From: Lophium mytilinum
Lineage: Eukaryota; Ascomycota; Dothideomycetes; Mytilinidiales; Mytilinidiaceae
DNA length: 64,000 nucleotides
NCBI GenBank assembly: GCA_010093605.1
Contig: MU004196.1
Location: forward strand, 212,255 to 276,254
Reading direction: 5' to 3'
The notes beneath the pieces are model-generated. The model was not told the DNA's origin. It ran no database searches and saw only the letters and a program-made list of their open reading frames with translations. Below, piece by piece: positions 12,111 to 24,999 of this stretch. How positions within the stretch are numbered: the stretch's first letter is position 1; the number at the start of each line of letters is the position of its first letter. The translations under genes and the position numbers were made by a program.

Positions 12111-15100
12111 ATGGCCGACTTCCAGGATCTGAATCTCGACGAACCGCAATTCCATGCAAGTGCATTTGTAGCACCGCTAGTCATCAACAAGTCGCCCCAG
12201 AGGTCGCGCAGCGCATCGCGACACACTCGGCAATCGTCCTCGAAGAGCGTGTGTAGGAGGACGACGTCGATACGATCCCAGTCTCAATCGCAAATATCGC
12301 CTCCTCTCACGCCCCGGACATCCCGAGAAGAACTCCCCTCCGCTGAGCCCCAGGCCGAGTTCCACAACTACCTGCGCGCGTTCTACCACTTCCATCCCAC
12401 GTCTACCGTGTCCTCCTCCACGGACGAATCATCAATCACCGTCCCGATCAACCAGGGCGATGTTATTCTGGTCCATTCGGTGCATCCCAACGGCTGGGCA
12501 GACGGCACCCTCCTCGCGTCAGGCGCGCGAGGCTGGCTCCCCACGAACTACTGCGAGGCCTATGACCACCAGTCCATCCGCAGTCTGCTGAGCGCCCTCA
12601 CCCATCTCTGGGACCTGGTGCGAGATGGCGAGAGTGGAGACCTAGACGTTTTCACAAAGCAAGATTATGTGAGGGGGATGATTGCAGGAGTCCGATTCTT
12701 CTTGGTAAGTCACAGCGTCATTCACCGTCGTAAGGGCGCTTGTGGCCGTCTCTAACGTTGAACAAACAGGAGAAAACGCAGTGCTTGACAAGGGAGTCTG
12801 CGCTTATTGTTGCCCACGTTGGCCTGCGACGCATGAGGAAAGGCCTGCTCGGAGACTTGTCCACGCTCGTCAAGACGGCGAAGAAGCTGCAAGAGCTCCT
12901 TCAAAGCGCCGGCTCGACGCTGGCCGTGTTCGAAGCACTGGACGAGCTCGTGCTGAAGGCCTTCAAGCTTGTGACACGCGCCGTACGGTTCCTCGACATC
13001 TGGGCGCAAGATGCCGTATCTGTGCCTGTGCCATTCGACCTCAGCGAGTCCACCAATAGGCCTCTGACCCCACCAGTTGACTCCGCTGACGCTCAGATCG
13101 CGCCCGCAACACTGCCCTTAGACCTGGGGCTGAACGAGGATGCGACTGCTGACCATGCGGCTATGGTGCCACAAGCGAGCTCATCGACACGGGACGAGCG
13201 GGAAGATCCGCGAAGCCAGCAGCATCATCCACGAACACGTAGCCGCGCATCGTTCACCTTTGCCCTTCCCCCCACAGAGTCCAGCGCACCACAGTCATCG
13301 TCGCTGCTAAGCGCCCAGCCTCAGTCGAAGCGCCTCTCCGTAACGCACCGACTGTCGTACACAGGCAAGTCGCAGGGCCTCCGCAGACAGAACCTTGCTT
13401 CGGAGAGGCTTTGCGCTGCACACGACTCCTTCCTCGGTTTCATCGGCTCATTTATTGGGCTGCACTTGCAGTCACGATCATCCTCAGAACTTCTTATGAC
13501 AACCCGCGACTCTGTCATTGCCTGTCGTCAACTACTCACCGTCGTGGAAGGAGTATGGGAACGCGACTCGCAACGATCCGACCCACTGGAGCACGCAAGG
13601 GCTACGATGTACGTCAAACTCTCGGAGCTCGTGCAGGCGACGAAGGAGATGTTCTCCAACTCCGAATCTGTGAATGGCGAGGATGTCTTCATGCCGGACT
13701 CTGGTAAGCAGCTGGTTACCGCTGCCACGAGCTGCGTTCGAGCCGCCGGCGAATGCGTCACCAAAGCTCGTGTCGTCATTGAGCGTATTGGCGACTTTGA
13801 GTTCGAGCAAGCTGGCCCGGGCATCTCGGAGACTATTCTCGAAGGTATCAACGCGAACTTGGAGAAAGAGACGGAGACCTGCAATCAAGAGCCGCAAGAC
13901 ACGGACAAGCCATTGCCTGCACCGCCACCAGAACCAGTTGCCCGCCCTCCTCCACCGCCGCTACTGATATCGGAATCCAAACCCCTCCCGGAACCACCCG
14001 CGCCGTCACCAATACTAAACCCCGAAACCCTACACCCAGTTATCGTCGAGAGCCCGACTGCAGTGTCTTTCAGATCGTCAAGGTCCTCGCTACCACCACT
14101 CAGTCAGCTTCCCATCCCCACGCTTCCGCAACCAAGCCCTTCAGACGCATCTCAGAGTCCCGCGAGTGCTACTCATCGGTTCTTCGGCCAAGCCGGGAGA
14201 GCAGATAGCGTCAATGTGTCTGTGGCAGGCTCAACTAGCACCTACCCAAACAGTGTGAGAGGCGACAGTGCAAGCATCATCTCTGAGGTCTCAACAAGAG
14301 CAACGACCCCGGATCATTCGCCCACAACCCGCCATGGTGAACAAGCCTTCATAAGCAGCTTCGGTAGCACTTCCGAGCTTCACTCTATCGCGAGCGAAGA
14401 GACAACCGGACTCGAAGCCCAACTGCTTGAGAAAACCTTCGTACATGAACTTATATACAACAAGGAAGGCCAAATTTCGGGAGGTTCGTTGCCGGCCCTC
14501 GTGGAGCAGCTTACAACGCACGAGTCGACGCCGGATTCTATGTTTGTCACGACGTTCTACTTGACTTTTAGGCTCTTCACTACTCCCGTCGATTTCGCGA
14601 ACTGTCTCATCGACCGTTTCGACTACGTCGGCGATAGCCAAGAGGTTGGCGTGCCTGTCCGCCTACGCGTGTATAACGTCTTCAAGGGCTGGTTGGAAAC
14701 CCATTGGCAAGCCGACTGCGACCCTTCAGCTCTTGGTGTCATTCTCAGCTTCGCAACCGGAAAACTGAGGACTGCCCTGCCCGCAGCTGCGAAGCGACTT
14801 GCCGAGTTGACCACGAAGGTCACTGAAGTGCGCGCTGGTGCCTTGGTACCTCGTCTTGTATCCTCAATGGGCAAGACTGGAATATCAAGCACTATCTATT
14901 CTGCTGTGGACAGTGCAGCACCTAACCCGGTCATCTCAAAAAGCCAACTAAACGCCTTGAAGAATAAGACTTCACAGTGCAATATTCTCGACTTCGATCC
15001 CTTGGAGCTTGCAAGGCAGATCACCATCATCGAGTCGAAGCTCTTCTGCTCCATCCAGCCCTCTGAGCTTCTTGCCTCAGAGTGGACGAAGAAGAACACT

Positions 15101-15862
15101 AAGAAGGCCGTCAACGTCCGTGCCATGTCCACGCTGTCCACGGATCTCGCAAACCTAGTTGCGGACACCATCCTCAGCCTAGAAGATCCTAAGAAACGAG
15201 CTATTGTCATCAAGCATTGGGTCAAGATTTCGATGAAATGCCTGGAGCTGAACAACTACGACTCCCTGATGGCGATTATCTGCTCGCTGAACTCGTCAAT
15301 GGTGCTTCGCTTAAAACGAACATGGGAGTGTGTCTCTATGAAGACCAAAGCGCGCCTTGAGGAGTTGAAGACTATTGTGGACGTCGGCCGGAACTATGCC
15401 GTCCTTCGCCAACGCCTACTAAATCACGTCGCTCCTTGCATCCCATTCGTAGGTATCTACCTCACAGATCTTACCTTCGTCGATGTCGGCAACCAGACTA
15501 CCCGTCAGCTTCCCGGAGATGATGGCCACGAGGGTGTATCTGTCATCAATTTCGATAAGCACATGCGGACCGCGAAAATCGTTGGTCAGCTCCAAAGCTT
15601 CCAGGTGCCATACCGCCTGGTTCCTATCCCAGAGATGCAAGATTGGATGGAGGCTCAGATCAAGCGAGTACGAGCCAGCGACCAATCCAATGTTCAGAGC
15701 TACTACCGTCGCTCGCTCTTGCTAGAGCCACGCGAGCCTGCACAAGCCGTCAAGGCAGCGGCACCATTGGAGAGCAGTGCGCAGAGCATCACCTCCAAGG
15801 ATCGCTTCGATTTCCTAAGCACCTTCACGTTCTCTTCGGCATCAAACATTAAAGACCGATAG
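12111..15862 (+). CDS. Ras guanine nucleotide exchange factor (Cdc25-like, SH3-RasGEFN-RasGEF)
   Basis: Activates Ras by GDP release at the plasma membrane, upstream of cAMP/PKA and MAPK signalling in fungi. Two exons, 12111..12704 and 12770..15862, with a 65-nt intron (GTAAGT, CTCTAAC branch), giving 1228 aa. Order of domains: SH3-like segment at about residues 88-150 (YLRAFYHFHP ... GWLPTNYCE); a Ser/Pro-rich linker with polyproline runs around 400-470; RasGEF N-domain about 745-880 (YLTFRLFTTPVDF); catalytic RasGEF about 938-1168, with FDPLELARQ, LNNYDSLMAIICSL and the helical-hairpin region after FVGIYLTDLTF. All expected blocks are present, so it should be active. Length is typical for Cdc25-type fungal GEFs. 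Upstream lies an unusually long gene-free stretch. Confidence 0.93.
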
Positions 15863-17468
15863 ACTTACTCGACGCGCCTCGCGGCGCGCACTTACCTTGC
15901 ATAATTCTCCCACCACCTCTTCCAGCTCTTGTATCATGTTTGGATTGGATATCATGACCGTGCACGGCAAAATTTGCGCGTGGCTCATACCATGATATCC
16001 CTCGGTCGTTTTTCTTCTTCTCTGGATGTTTTCATACCGGGTCTATGGCACCCGATTTCTTTCCTTTGCATGTCACTATTACGATTGCCACGGCCCCCTT
16101 CCGATTGCACTTTCTTTTCCTTCTAGATACCACTGTGAGCGTTTAACATGGGATTTTCGGGGATCGGTGTTTAAAGGGGTCTTTTGCTGCGACAAGAGTC
16201 GCCGACACTCGTTCCTCGCAGGACTACTTACTGCTTGGGGAACCTCACATTTCGATTCACTTTGTCCGCGGGGTGTATCACGGCAAAAAGTTGGGGACTG
16301 CGGCATTGCGGACACACCCGGGACGGGTATGGGAGCTCGGGCTGGGAAAAATGCTTTGTATCATATCTGAATTGCTGCTGAGGACAAAGTAATTACGGAT
16401 ATCAGAATTTAGGACGAGGATGCATAATTCAATGTGTAAAGTCACTACTACTACGCTGTGTTTGAGCCGTGAGTGATGAGTGATGAGTTAAAGGGTACTC
16501 CGCCGGCGGATTGCTTTTTGATGTCTAATTGCTGCTCTAGTGTCCTAAGAATCGCTAAGCCCGACAGGCGAATGATACTGATCTTGAAAAGTAGTGGTAG
16601 CGGCTCGATTGTTAGGCTACGAAGGCTTTCGTGGTTGCGAGCACCCATGCCATCTTGACATAGAACGACAACGGGAGCTTCTGTCGGGACGTCTCCACAT
16701 CTCCTCGTTGTGCTTGACCCTGAGCAGATGGCTTGACCATTTCGATGACCGTTGGCCGAGGACGAGCAGGCATTATTGAGAAAAAGAGTAGATCTGTAGA
16801 AGAGACAAACAGGACGGTGAGGTAGGACGTGAGAGTGATATGGACGGAAGCATTGGGGTGCTGGCTAGAGACTTCGAAGGGTCGTAACGAGGCTTTAAAG
16901 GTGAGGAGGGCAATAGCGAACGAGTCCTTGTGCGGTCCGACCACATTCGAACAAAAAAATAATGCAATTATTAGAGTCGTGAAAGGGACTGGCCTTTGTG
17001 ATGGCCGACGCCTTTGAGGACACTCATCGGATGCCACCTCGAGCCCTTGCCAATTGACGCAGAAAGCAGACAAAGGGTCCAGTGGACGGGAATTAGGAAG
17101 ACTACATAGGACTATAAACAGCACTTCGATAAATTATGTCAGTATAAGTGAATGGCATAAGAATAGACTGGACCTTGGCGTTTCATCGGCTCTCCACTGC
17201 TCATCTTCGGAGGCTCTACAAACTGGTGATTTGTGAACATCTGAATATCACCAACCTGAATACTTACTCAGGCCACCATTGGTCGACGGCATTCACTTTC
17301 GGACATGCTTGCGAAAAGCCCTGACCGTCGGCGAGGAGGCTAAATCGAGAGGAGAGCCGTCACCAAAAGGTGGCGCATCCCGCCAGCTGTCTGTCCAACG
17401 TCCTTGGTCCACCACGGCGCAACTCGACTCCTTTCCTCAAGTCGAGCAATCCCCTATACATCTACTCA
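15863..17468. other. Intergenic region, RasGEF to RING gene
   Basis: About 1.6 kb without a gene I can support. A 170-codon reverse-strand frame at 16612..17124 begins with GTG, lacks domain similarity and is probably chance. A few GAGTGAT copies occur near 16470. It presumably holds the RasGEF 3' UTR and the promoter of the next gene. Confidence 0.5.
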
Positions 17469-19649
17469 ATGAGCAATTTGATATCCTCCTTCATCATCGA
17501 TCCTGTAGTACGACAAGCCCGCCGGTTCTCAACCGCATACTCTTCTGACGAGGCGCATAGCGATCGCGATCTTTCACATGCCACTCCACGTCAAGGTACG
17601 GCGGATCACCGCCACGATGAGCACCACGAGGCCGACACTGCGGTAGAGATAGAGGACGACCAGCATGCGGATCTGCTCGGCACATTTCGCCGATACTCGA
17701 CGTTTATTCGTCGGGGGCGGCCAGCGTCACGACCACGGGAGCGTGCAGCTGTGGAGAACCCCGACCTCGAGGCGTTATCTATCATCTCTACCGCGGAAGA
17801 AACTCCGTTGGGCGTGACTACGAGTGGCCGCCGCAGCACGACATCGCTCCCAATACATGGACCTGCAGACAGAGGCATGTCCCAGAACCCGACGCACGGC
17901 ATACCCCAGGGCTTCCGCCCGCTGAATCGGGCTGCCTCGACGCCCGTATATCCCGTGGCCGCCCACACTGAGCAGGAGAGGAGGGACAGAGCTGGCTCTG
18001 GGGGAGGAGGGAACAATGCGCCCGTCATGTCTGAGCTGCTGCCCGCAGACGATGGCATGCGCCATCTTAGGAGGAGGATACATGAGATACGGGACTTGAC
18101 AATATCAAACGACGAGAAGGCACGCATGATGCACTATCTCATGACGGAGCGGTACCATCTTCTCAGACCACAGTCGCCGGTCAGCCTTGCGTCTCACGAC
18201 CGGCCGTTCACCCCTAGCTCTACGCACTCGCTCCTCGACTCGGATATGCACGCCTCGTCCCCGATCTCGATGACCTCGGACATCGACCCTGAGAACCCTT
18301 ACAATCTCCGCCTTGGGGACACCCAGCCTAGCTACAGGACAAGAGCGGTACGAGCGGACGGCACGGGCGACGATGACGATTTTGATACAGCGGAGGACGG
18401 AAGCTCATATGGCTGCCAGCACTACAAGCGCAATGTCAAGGTCCAGTGCCACAGCTGTCACCGGTGGTATACATGCAGACACTGCCATGACACGGTAGAA
18501 GACCACAGCCTGAACCGCAAGATGACCAAGAACATGCTGTGCATGGCGTGCGGTACACCCCAGCCCGCAGGACAGCATTGCCGACAATGTGGACGGGAGG
18601 CTGCGTGGTACTATTGCGCCATCTGCAAGCTTTGGGACGACAACAGCAGCAGGAAAATATATCATTGTGAGGAATGTGGGATCTGCCGAATGGGAGAGGG
18701 CCTAGGGAAAGACTACGTCCACTGCAAGGTATGTCTAGTGTCTCTGTAAGGGGTTGATGATGCTAACCATGCCAAGAGGTGCAACGTGTGCATTTCAATA
18801 GCATTCGCGCAGTCGCATCGCTGCGTTGAGCGGGCTACCGAGTGCGACTGTCCTATTTGCGGCGATTATCTCTTCAGCTCATCAATACCCGTGGTATCGA
18901 TGCCTTGCGGGCACTATCTCCACAAAGAGTGTTACAATTCCTACATGCAGACAGCATATAAATGCCCGATGTGTAAGAAGAGCGCGGTAAACATGGAGCT
19001 ACAATGGCGGAAACTCACTCACGCGATCGAAAGCCAGCCAATGCCCGAGGAATTCGCAGACACAAGAGCCGTCATCCAGTGTAATGACTGCTCTTGCAAG
19101 TCTTCCGCAAAGTATCACTGGCTGGGAAACAAATGCACCAATTGCGACTCGTATAATACTAACGAGCTCCGTATTCTATCAGGAGAAGAGAGCGATCAGG
19201 CGGCAGAAGCCATGCTGTCTACGGAAATGGATACCGCGCCTAACTCGCCGCTTGCTAGACCCTCGGTCGAGATCAGAGCCGCACGCCCCTATTTCCTCAG
19301 CGTTCATTCAGGGCAGGATGACCGGTCCCGTGCCTCAACAGCCGAGCAACCCGCTTCTCTGCCTTACCAGTTGATGGAGCGTATGAGCCGGTCGCTGTCT
19401 CCTCTCAGGAACTATCTTAGCCGCTCACAAGAGGACATTAGTCATCCGACTGAAGACGAAGATGACGATATCCGAGACCGCTGGGGTACCGATGGACGTT
19501 TCCTCTCTGGTGCAGAAGACTCGAGCGGCTCTGATTCGGATTCCGACAGCGACGAGAGTTTAAACGACGCCGATGGGGCGCTTGACGACGATGAAGCCGA
19601 TGATGCTAATGAAGACTTGAACGACTTTGATCTTGTTGGACACCCTTGA
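17469..19649 (+). CDS. CHY zinc finger / RING E3 ubiquitin ligase (PIRH2/RCHY1 type)
   Basis: Two exons, 17469..18728 and 18777..19649, with a 48-nt intron (GCTAAC branch), giving 710 aa. The N-terminal 310 residues are low-complexity and probably disordered. Then a CHY finger (from YGCQHY, about residue 314, through CHSCHRWYTCRHCHD), a CTCHY zinc region (CEECGICRMGEG, HCKRCNVC), a RING at about 445-490 (CPICGDYLF, CGHYLHKECY, CPMC) and a zinc ribbon (CNDCSC ... CTNCDSYNT). The tail is strongly acidic (Asp/Glu/Ser). This order defines the PIRH2/RCHY1 family, which ubiquitinates regulatory proteins. The intron falls inside the cysteine cluster, and correct splicing restores HCKRCNVC. The first ATG in frame after an upstream stop-free stretch was chosen as start. 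Confidence 0.92.
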
Positions 19650-20240
19650 TTTCAACTTGCGCGGGCATTTGGCAGGACTGCCGTGGGCGTTTGGGTAGCA
19701 TGGCAATAGGAATGGGTTGCGGCGTGAATGACTGAAGCATGGCCTTATGACGGGCGACGGGGTTGGTTGGGATCACTTTCGCTCATGCAGCTGGGTTTTC
19801 CCTCGGAAAAGTGTGCATTTGCATCCTACATATATAATTATTCGCATAAACGATTCCAGTTCTGAAGTGATTGCGGGCAGAATTGCCCAAGACAGCCGAA
19901 GGATTGCGCTGAACATGAGGATATATATTGATGAGACAACGCGAGCTTATATAGGTTATGCCAAGGGAGCTATATAGGCTACATAGACAGGACGGTACGG
20001 CTACGTGGGCGCACCGTATATAGATCAAAGCTATATATAGAGGGCCTAGCCCGCAGTCATGAAGAGACTCAACATATTACCGGCTCTTAGCGCGATACTT
20101 CAGCACGTGATGAAAGCAATTTCGCCAAGCCGTTAGCCGAGATCTCAAAATTGATCGTGTGCGAAAACCACCAACCTCACTCCTTCGCAACGCCAAACGT
20201 CCGACCAACCCGGCCTCTCGACACCAATCTCCGACGACAA
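19650..20240. other. Intergenic region with repeated TATATA motifs
   Basis: The 3' side of the RING gene and the upstream region of the eL31 gene. Between 19830 and 20045 there are several spaced variants of AGCTATATA, TTATATAGG and CTATATATAG. They could be promoter elements or simple AT-rich drift. No gene is seen. Confidence 0.4.
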
Positions 20241-20320
20241 GTAAGGCCCGATCCTCGTCACGCCCTCCTCTCCCCACCTCTGTATCAACCTCGCTAACCT
20301 CTATCTCCCGCTACCCGCAG
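20241..20320 (+). other. Probable 5' UTR intron of eL31
   Basis: An 80-nt segment starting GTAAGG, with CGCTAAC near the end and CCCGCAG just 8 nt before the start codon. Leader introns are common in fungal ribosomal protein genes. The leader is inferred and not proven by transcript data. Confidence 0.65.
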
Positions 20321-20328
20321 ACAACACA

Positions 20329-21017
20329 ATGGCCCCACCGACCGGCAAAGCCGCAGGCAAGAAGCCCGCGGGCACCAAGCCGCAGCGCAGCGCCATCCAG
20401 GACGTTGTCGCGCGCGAGTACACGATCCATCTCCACAAGCGGGTGCGTTTCCTATTACCCATAATACACTCGGTTTTGTGAAGTCCAGATCATGGCCACA
20501 AGAACTTAGTTTTTTGTGTGCATTGGACGGAAGACTGATTCTATGGGTTTCGTTTGGCAGGTTCATGGCGTGAGCTTCAAGAAGAGGGCGCCGCGCGCGA
20601 TTAAGGAGATCAAGGCGTTTGCTGAGAGCTCGATGGTATGTTGGGATCTCTTCTTTTTCTTCTTTGACAGTCATCGGCCTGAGATGGGGTCTTTGGGGGT
20701 GGGGGGTGCGGGAGCGCGCTGCGACGACTCCGCGTAACATCCTTTCCTTCTTTCTGTCCTTTTTTTGATGGAAAGACGCAGCATATGCTAATCTCGAATT
20801 TGTGACCCAGGGCACCAAAGACGTCCGCCTCGACCCCCAGCTCAATAAGAAGGTGTGGGAGGCCGGCATCAAGGGCGTGCCATACCGCCTGCGCGTCCGC
20901 ATCTCGCGCAAGCGCAACGACGAGGAGGGCGCCAAGGAGAAGCTGTACAGCTACGTGCAGGCCGTCAATGTCAAGAGCGCCAAGCATATGCAGACGACTG
21001 TTGTTGAGGATGCTTAG
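20329..21017 (+). CDS. RPL31: 60S ribosomal protein eL31
   Basis: Component of the large cytosolic ribosomal subunit near the exit tunnel. Three exons, 20329..20442, 20561..20635 and 20811..21017, giving 131 aa, close to the family length. Characteristic segments: [20 protein letters not shown] across the first junction, [31 protein letters not shown], and [15 protein letters not shown]. The N-terminus is Lys/Ala-rich. The introns (118 and 175 nt) are longer than most in the window, as is common in ribosomal protein genes. A probable leader intron sits immediately upstream. Confidence 0.96.
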
Positions 21018-22289
21018 ATGGGATCTGGCCGTCGAGATGAGATGAGATGAGATGGCTGGCATTGGGGATGAAAATGGGTGGGCGTTGGTGGGCGGATACA
21101 TATGACGCTCATATGAGCGTCTGGCGGGCGCGGCTTTGTTGCTGCGGATGCTATGCTAAGCTACTGCCCGGGCTTTGGCATGGAACGATAAATCACAAAC
21201 GTGTTTGTTCTTGTCATGTTTGGAACTGAGATGTTGAGGTAGTGCGGTGCGTGAAGGAAGCGGTGATATGACAAGACGATACCAGATGGAGCTCCGAGCT
21301 AATCAACACATCCTCCCAGAGCTCTAGATGCTCTATAGCACCGCGGAAATGGCGCAAAACCTAGCAGATCCACTCCATCGCATTCTTCCACTATCCCCGT
21401 CCCGTCCATTCATCATCGCCCCCAGATCCCCTATCTAACCCACCCCACAAACACTGCATACTCTCCTCCTCAAACCCCCTCCCAGCACCCCTTTAGCAGC
21501 ACACACCCACCTCTCCTCAAGCATCCTCAAGTTTGATCATGCAACCGGGTGGGACCGTCCCAACCCCCGCCTACTCAACCAGCTTCAAATCCAACCAACG
21601 TTTGAATATGTAGCCAGCATGCCAGCGGCTATAGCGATCGCACGCAAGCGTCACTTCCCGGCTCTTTGGAAATCCGATGGGGAAAGAGCAGGGAGAGTGA
21701 GAGAATGGGGATTGGAGAGAACGGTAGCACGAGCGGCTGGGACGAAGGGGGTTAGAGCGAACATTTAGGGATGGAAAGGGGTAGAGAGGTGGTGAGGTGA
21801 GGTGAGGTGGGCTGAGAAGCCTGAAGGCGTGGGGTATGCGCGATTGGCTGGCTCACGCGGAGGGGGGGATCGTGGTGTGGGCGAATGAAGGCGGTGAAGC
21901 GACCGCATTGCAGACGTGTGATGCGTCGGGGTGGATATTATTTTAGCTTCGGTTGGTCTTTGGTGAGATGAGAGCACATAAACCAGGCCTCGGGAAGCAA
22001 GGTCGATTGCTAGCATCCGGACGTGAGATGCAACGAGGAGTCTGATACTGATATCGCTGCAGCTGGTAGGTAGAGGGAATAGGTTCCCAGCGTCCCAAAA
22101 TCGCCAGCGCCCCAAAACCGACCCAAAGCGCCTCAATTCACCTGATAACCCCAACCCCTATCCCATCCCATCCCAATCCAACCCTAGCCCAGTCCAATAT
22201 ACCATACAAACCCCCAATTTCATGCCGATTCCTTTCCATCCCATTAACCCAACCCAAACGCCATCCCACCCTCCCCCCCAAAAAACACC
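21018..22289. other. Intergenic region between convergent eL31 and Zn2Cys6 genes
   Basis: Pyrimidine- and purine-rich tracts (for example 21780-21860 and 22140-22290), with CCCATCCCATCCCA-type simple repeats near 22160. A 129-codon reverse frame at 21765..22154 is not supported by any motif. No RNA gene is seen. Confidence 0.5.
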
Positions 22290-24999
22290 CTAAACCCCCC
22301 CACTCAGAAAGAAATCCAGCTCGCTCGGCCCGCCCCGACTGACCTCATTCTCCGCCAACTGCTCCAGCAAGCTCAAGAACGGATCCTTCTCCGGATCCGT
22401 GTGCGCGCTACCGCTCGCGCTCGCTGCGCCAGGTGTCGGCTGCTGCTGCTGCTCATACGCCCCGGTCGGGGTAGGCATGCTAAACATAGGATCGAAGCTG
22501 CCGTTGCCTCCCCCCGGCTGCTGCTGGATGGTGGAATCATGGTTGGCGAGGCTGGGGTCGTCGACGGCGGCGAAGTTGAACGAGGGGCTGAAGGGGGCCG
22601 GGGGCGTGAAGGGGGTGAAGTGGGCGGGGTCGTGGGCGGGCTTGGCGAGGGAGGTCAGGGGGCTTGTGGTGGAGGTGAGGAGAGGTGGGAAATGGGGATG
22701 TTCGGCGGAGGTGGAGGGGGCGTCGCGAGTGGCGGATTTAGAGCTGTGGAGGACGGGGCGGGGGCCGTTGGCGGTGGAGCGGCGTTTCTTGCGGCTTTCT
22801 GGGGGTGCGGCGGGTTGGTGGGAGAGCGAGAAGGTGGGTTGGGGCATGGGTTGGAGGTTGATGAGGTTGGGGCCGTTGTAGAGGATGTTGCGGTTTTCTA
22901 GGTTGTAGGAGGAGAGGCTAAGACCTTGAGTTAGTGTTGGTATGGTGGGAGGGATGGTTTGGAGCTTACACTTCGTGTACAGACTCAACCTGAATGTCAC
23001 TAAAGGTGAGATGTGCACCGTCGAAAGCCTGTCCTGGATAGCGGTCGAAGAAGTCTTCCAATTGGAAAACGGGGGAGAACCGCATTGGGTTGCTGGCGAG
23101 AGATTTTACCAGCTCGGTGTGGCAGCCGTATATGGTCTGCAAAGTTTCACGTTGGTGCTGCACGCCAGCCCATATGAACCGAAGCTCGGAGAGTTGGTGC
23201 ATTTCTCTTGACAAGAATTCTGAGCTCGAGGAGAATACTTCGCCTTCTCTCCCTCGATAGTGTGCCCCGTGAACGTGGATAGTGCCTGCTGTGCAGACGC
23301 AGTATCCAACAAAAGCAGGCCAGTCGATGATGGACGAAGCCCGGCCAATCTCAACGAGTTCCGCAATGGCATTGGCATGGAGAAAACAAAGATTTGTGGC
23401 TTCGATCTGCCATGATTGATGCTGTGAAGTACCAGATAGTTCCGCGAGGTCGACCGGAAGAAACGGCCGGTAGATGAGACAATGTATGAGGTGGTATATG
23501 AGTTTGCTGAGAACATAAATCGTACTATCTGGTTGTCCAAAAAGTGCTTCAATCGACGTGAACGTGTCTTGTGTTTCGGACGCCCAGATGTCTAGTTCTT
23601 GGCGTATCTTCGAAAGATTCGACAGTGAGTGCCAAGGAAAGTGCGAATCTCCTTTGACACCACCTGCAGCAAGGTAACGGTTCGTGGTACCTAGTATCTT
23701 GACTATACCAATCAGCATACCCATACTGCCCTGACCTTGCTTGCCGGAGCCGCCCATGTACTGGAGATTCGAGCCATTGGGGAAATAATCTCCTTCGAGA
23801 AGCATAGCTCCAGGATGGAGTTGCCATGAGGGCAATCGGAGTACGATGGATTCATCCGCGATTAATGATGGACGTTTTGATCCACACGCAGAAAATCGGT
23901 CTAGGAGGTAGCAGGACCAGAACAGTCGTCGGCGTCCTTCTCGCTCAGCGGGAGTAATTTTCATGGCGAGCGGGAGTTCCCGATGTAAGTCTAACGCGAA
24001 GGCCATGCTCACTCCGGACGCTAGAAACGTGTAAGGACCAAGAGCTTGAAGCCTGAGAATTGTGATACATACTCAGCAGCATATACGCCTTCTTTCCTCT
24101 CCCTGCCTGGTAGCTGGCTTGGGCTAGGAGGAGGAGCGTCTGCAGAGCCTCGATGGATGGCTCGTCAATGTCCAGCTCCAGCCGAGAACGTCTCGCATAC
24201 TCCTGACTGACTCTGACTGCGCCGTTGTAGCCGCCGAAATGCGGTGTGTGCCTAAAGGATTTAGTAAGAGGAGTAAGATCACAGTGCCAAACATACCTCG
24301 CGCTCACTGCATATATGGCGTATGCCAGATAGGGCGGGAGCAAGCCAAGCTGCATACGCTGCCTCGTCGTTGCTTCATCCAGGATATTGTACGGCTTGCT
24401 GTGTATCCTGGTAAAATAAATGTCTAGGAGGACGTCCGGGACAACGGTTGAGGTTTGCAAGCTGCTGATTGGTCAATGCCGGTTTTGGACATCATAACTC
24501 AGACAAGAGATAGTCACCTCGATTCAGTAGGCGATATCAGCGCCGGGGTATGATTCGGAAGAGGAGCAATGTCGACCAGGGGCCGCGGTGGCACGGTGCC
24601 GTTGTTGTTGGTGGTGTCGCTGCCGGTGTCCTGGCTCGTGGAGTCGTGATCCGGTGATGAGTCGGATTTTTTCTCACTGTGCAGCCGCTTCTCCAGCCCA
24701 TCCACTCGCTTTAGCAAAGCTTCGAGAACATCTGTCTTGGGACCTCGTTTCTTCGGTACCGCATCTGTGCTCAACTGTCAGCTCCCTTGGACCAATCGAA
24801 GATCAGAATGCATGGAGCAGATGTCATACCATAGATACACGGACACGCAAATACCTGGCAGGCTTCACAGGTTGGCCGCAGACGGTTGCATTTGATCTTC
24901 CTACTCGTCAATAAGAGGCATTGCTGCTTGGCAGAGCTCGAGTACCTTTCTCTTGCGACAGCTCTTGCAGTTCATCGACTCGCGCGGCTCGCTCGTCAT
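22290..24999 (-). CDS. Zn2Cys6 fungal-specific transcription factor
   Basis: Seven exons (reverse): 24946..24999, 24830..24896, 24518..24764, 24297..24461, 24073..24251, 22970..24020 and 22290..22917, giving 796 aa. All phases agree. The binuclear zinc cluster is at residues 11-38 (NCKSCRKRK then [14 protein letters not shown], with Cys36 and Cys38) and is interrupted by introns. It is followed by a basic linker (PKKRGPK) and a short coiled coil ([16 protein letters not shown]). The middle homology region runs through [60 protein letters not shown] and GDYFPNG. The C-terminus is Pro/Ser/Gln-rich, a likely activation region. The target pathway is unknown; the nearest gene is the QutR-like gene 1.9 kb away. 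Confidence 0.9.

Noticed and set aside
16612-17124. 170-codon open frame on the reverse strand
   Set aside because: It begins with GTG, has no domain, and competing frames of similar quality overlap. Probably chance.
20636-20810. Possible snoRNA in the second eL31 intron
   Set aside because: No convincing C/D or H/ACA boxes in the right arrangement.
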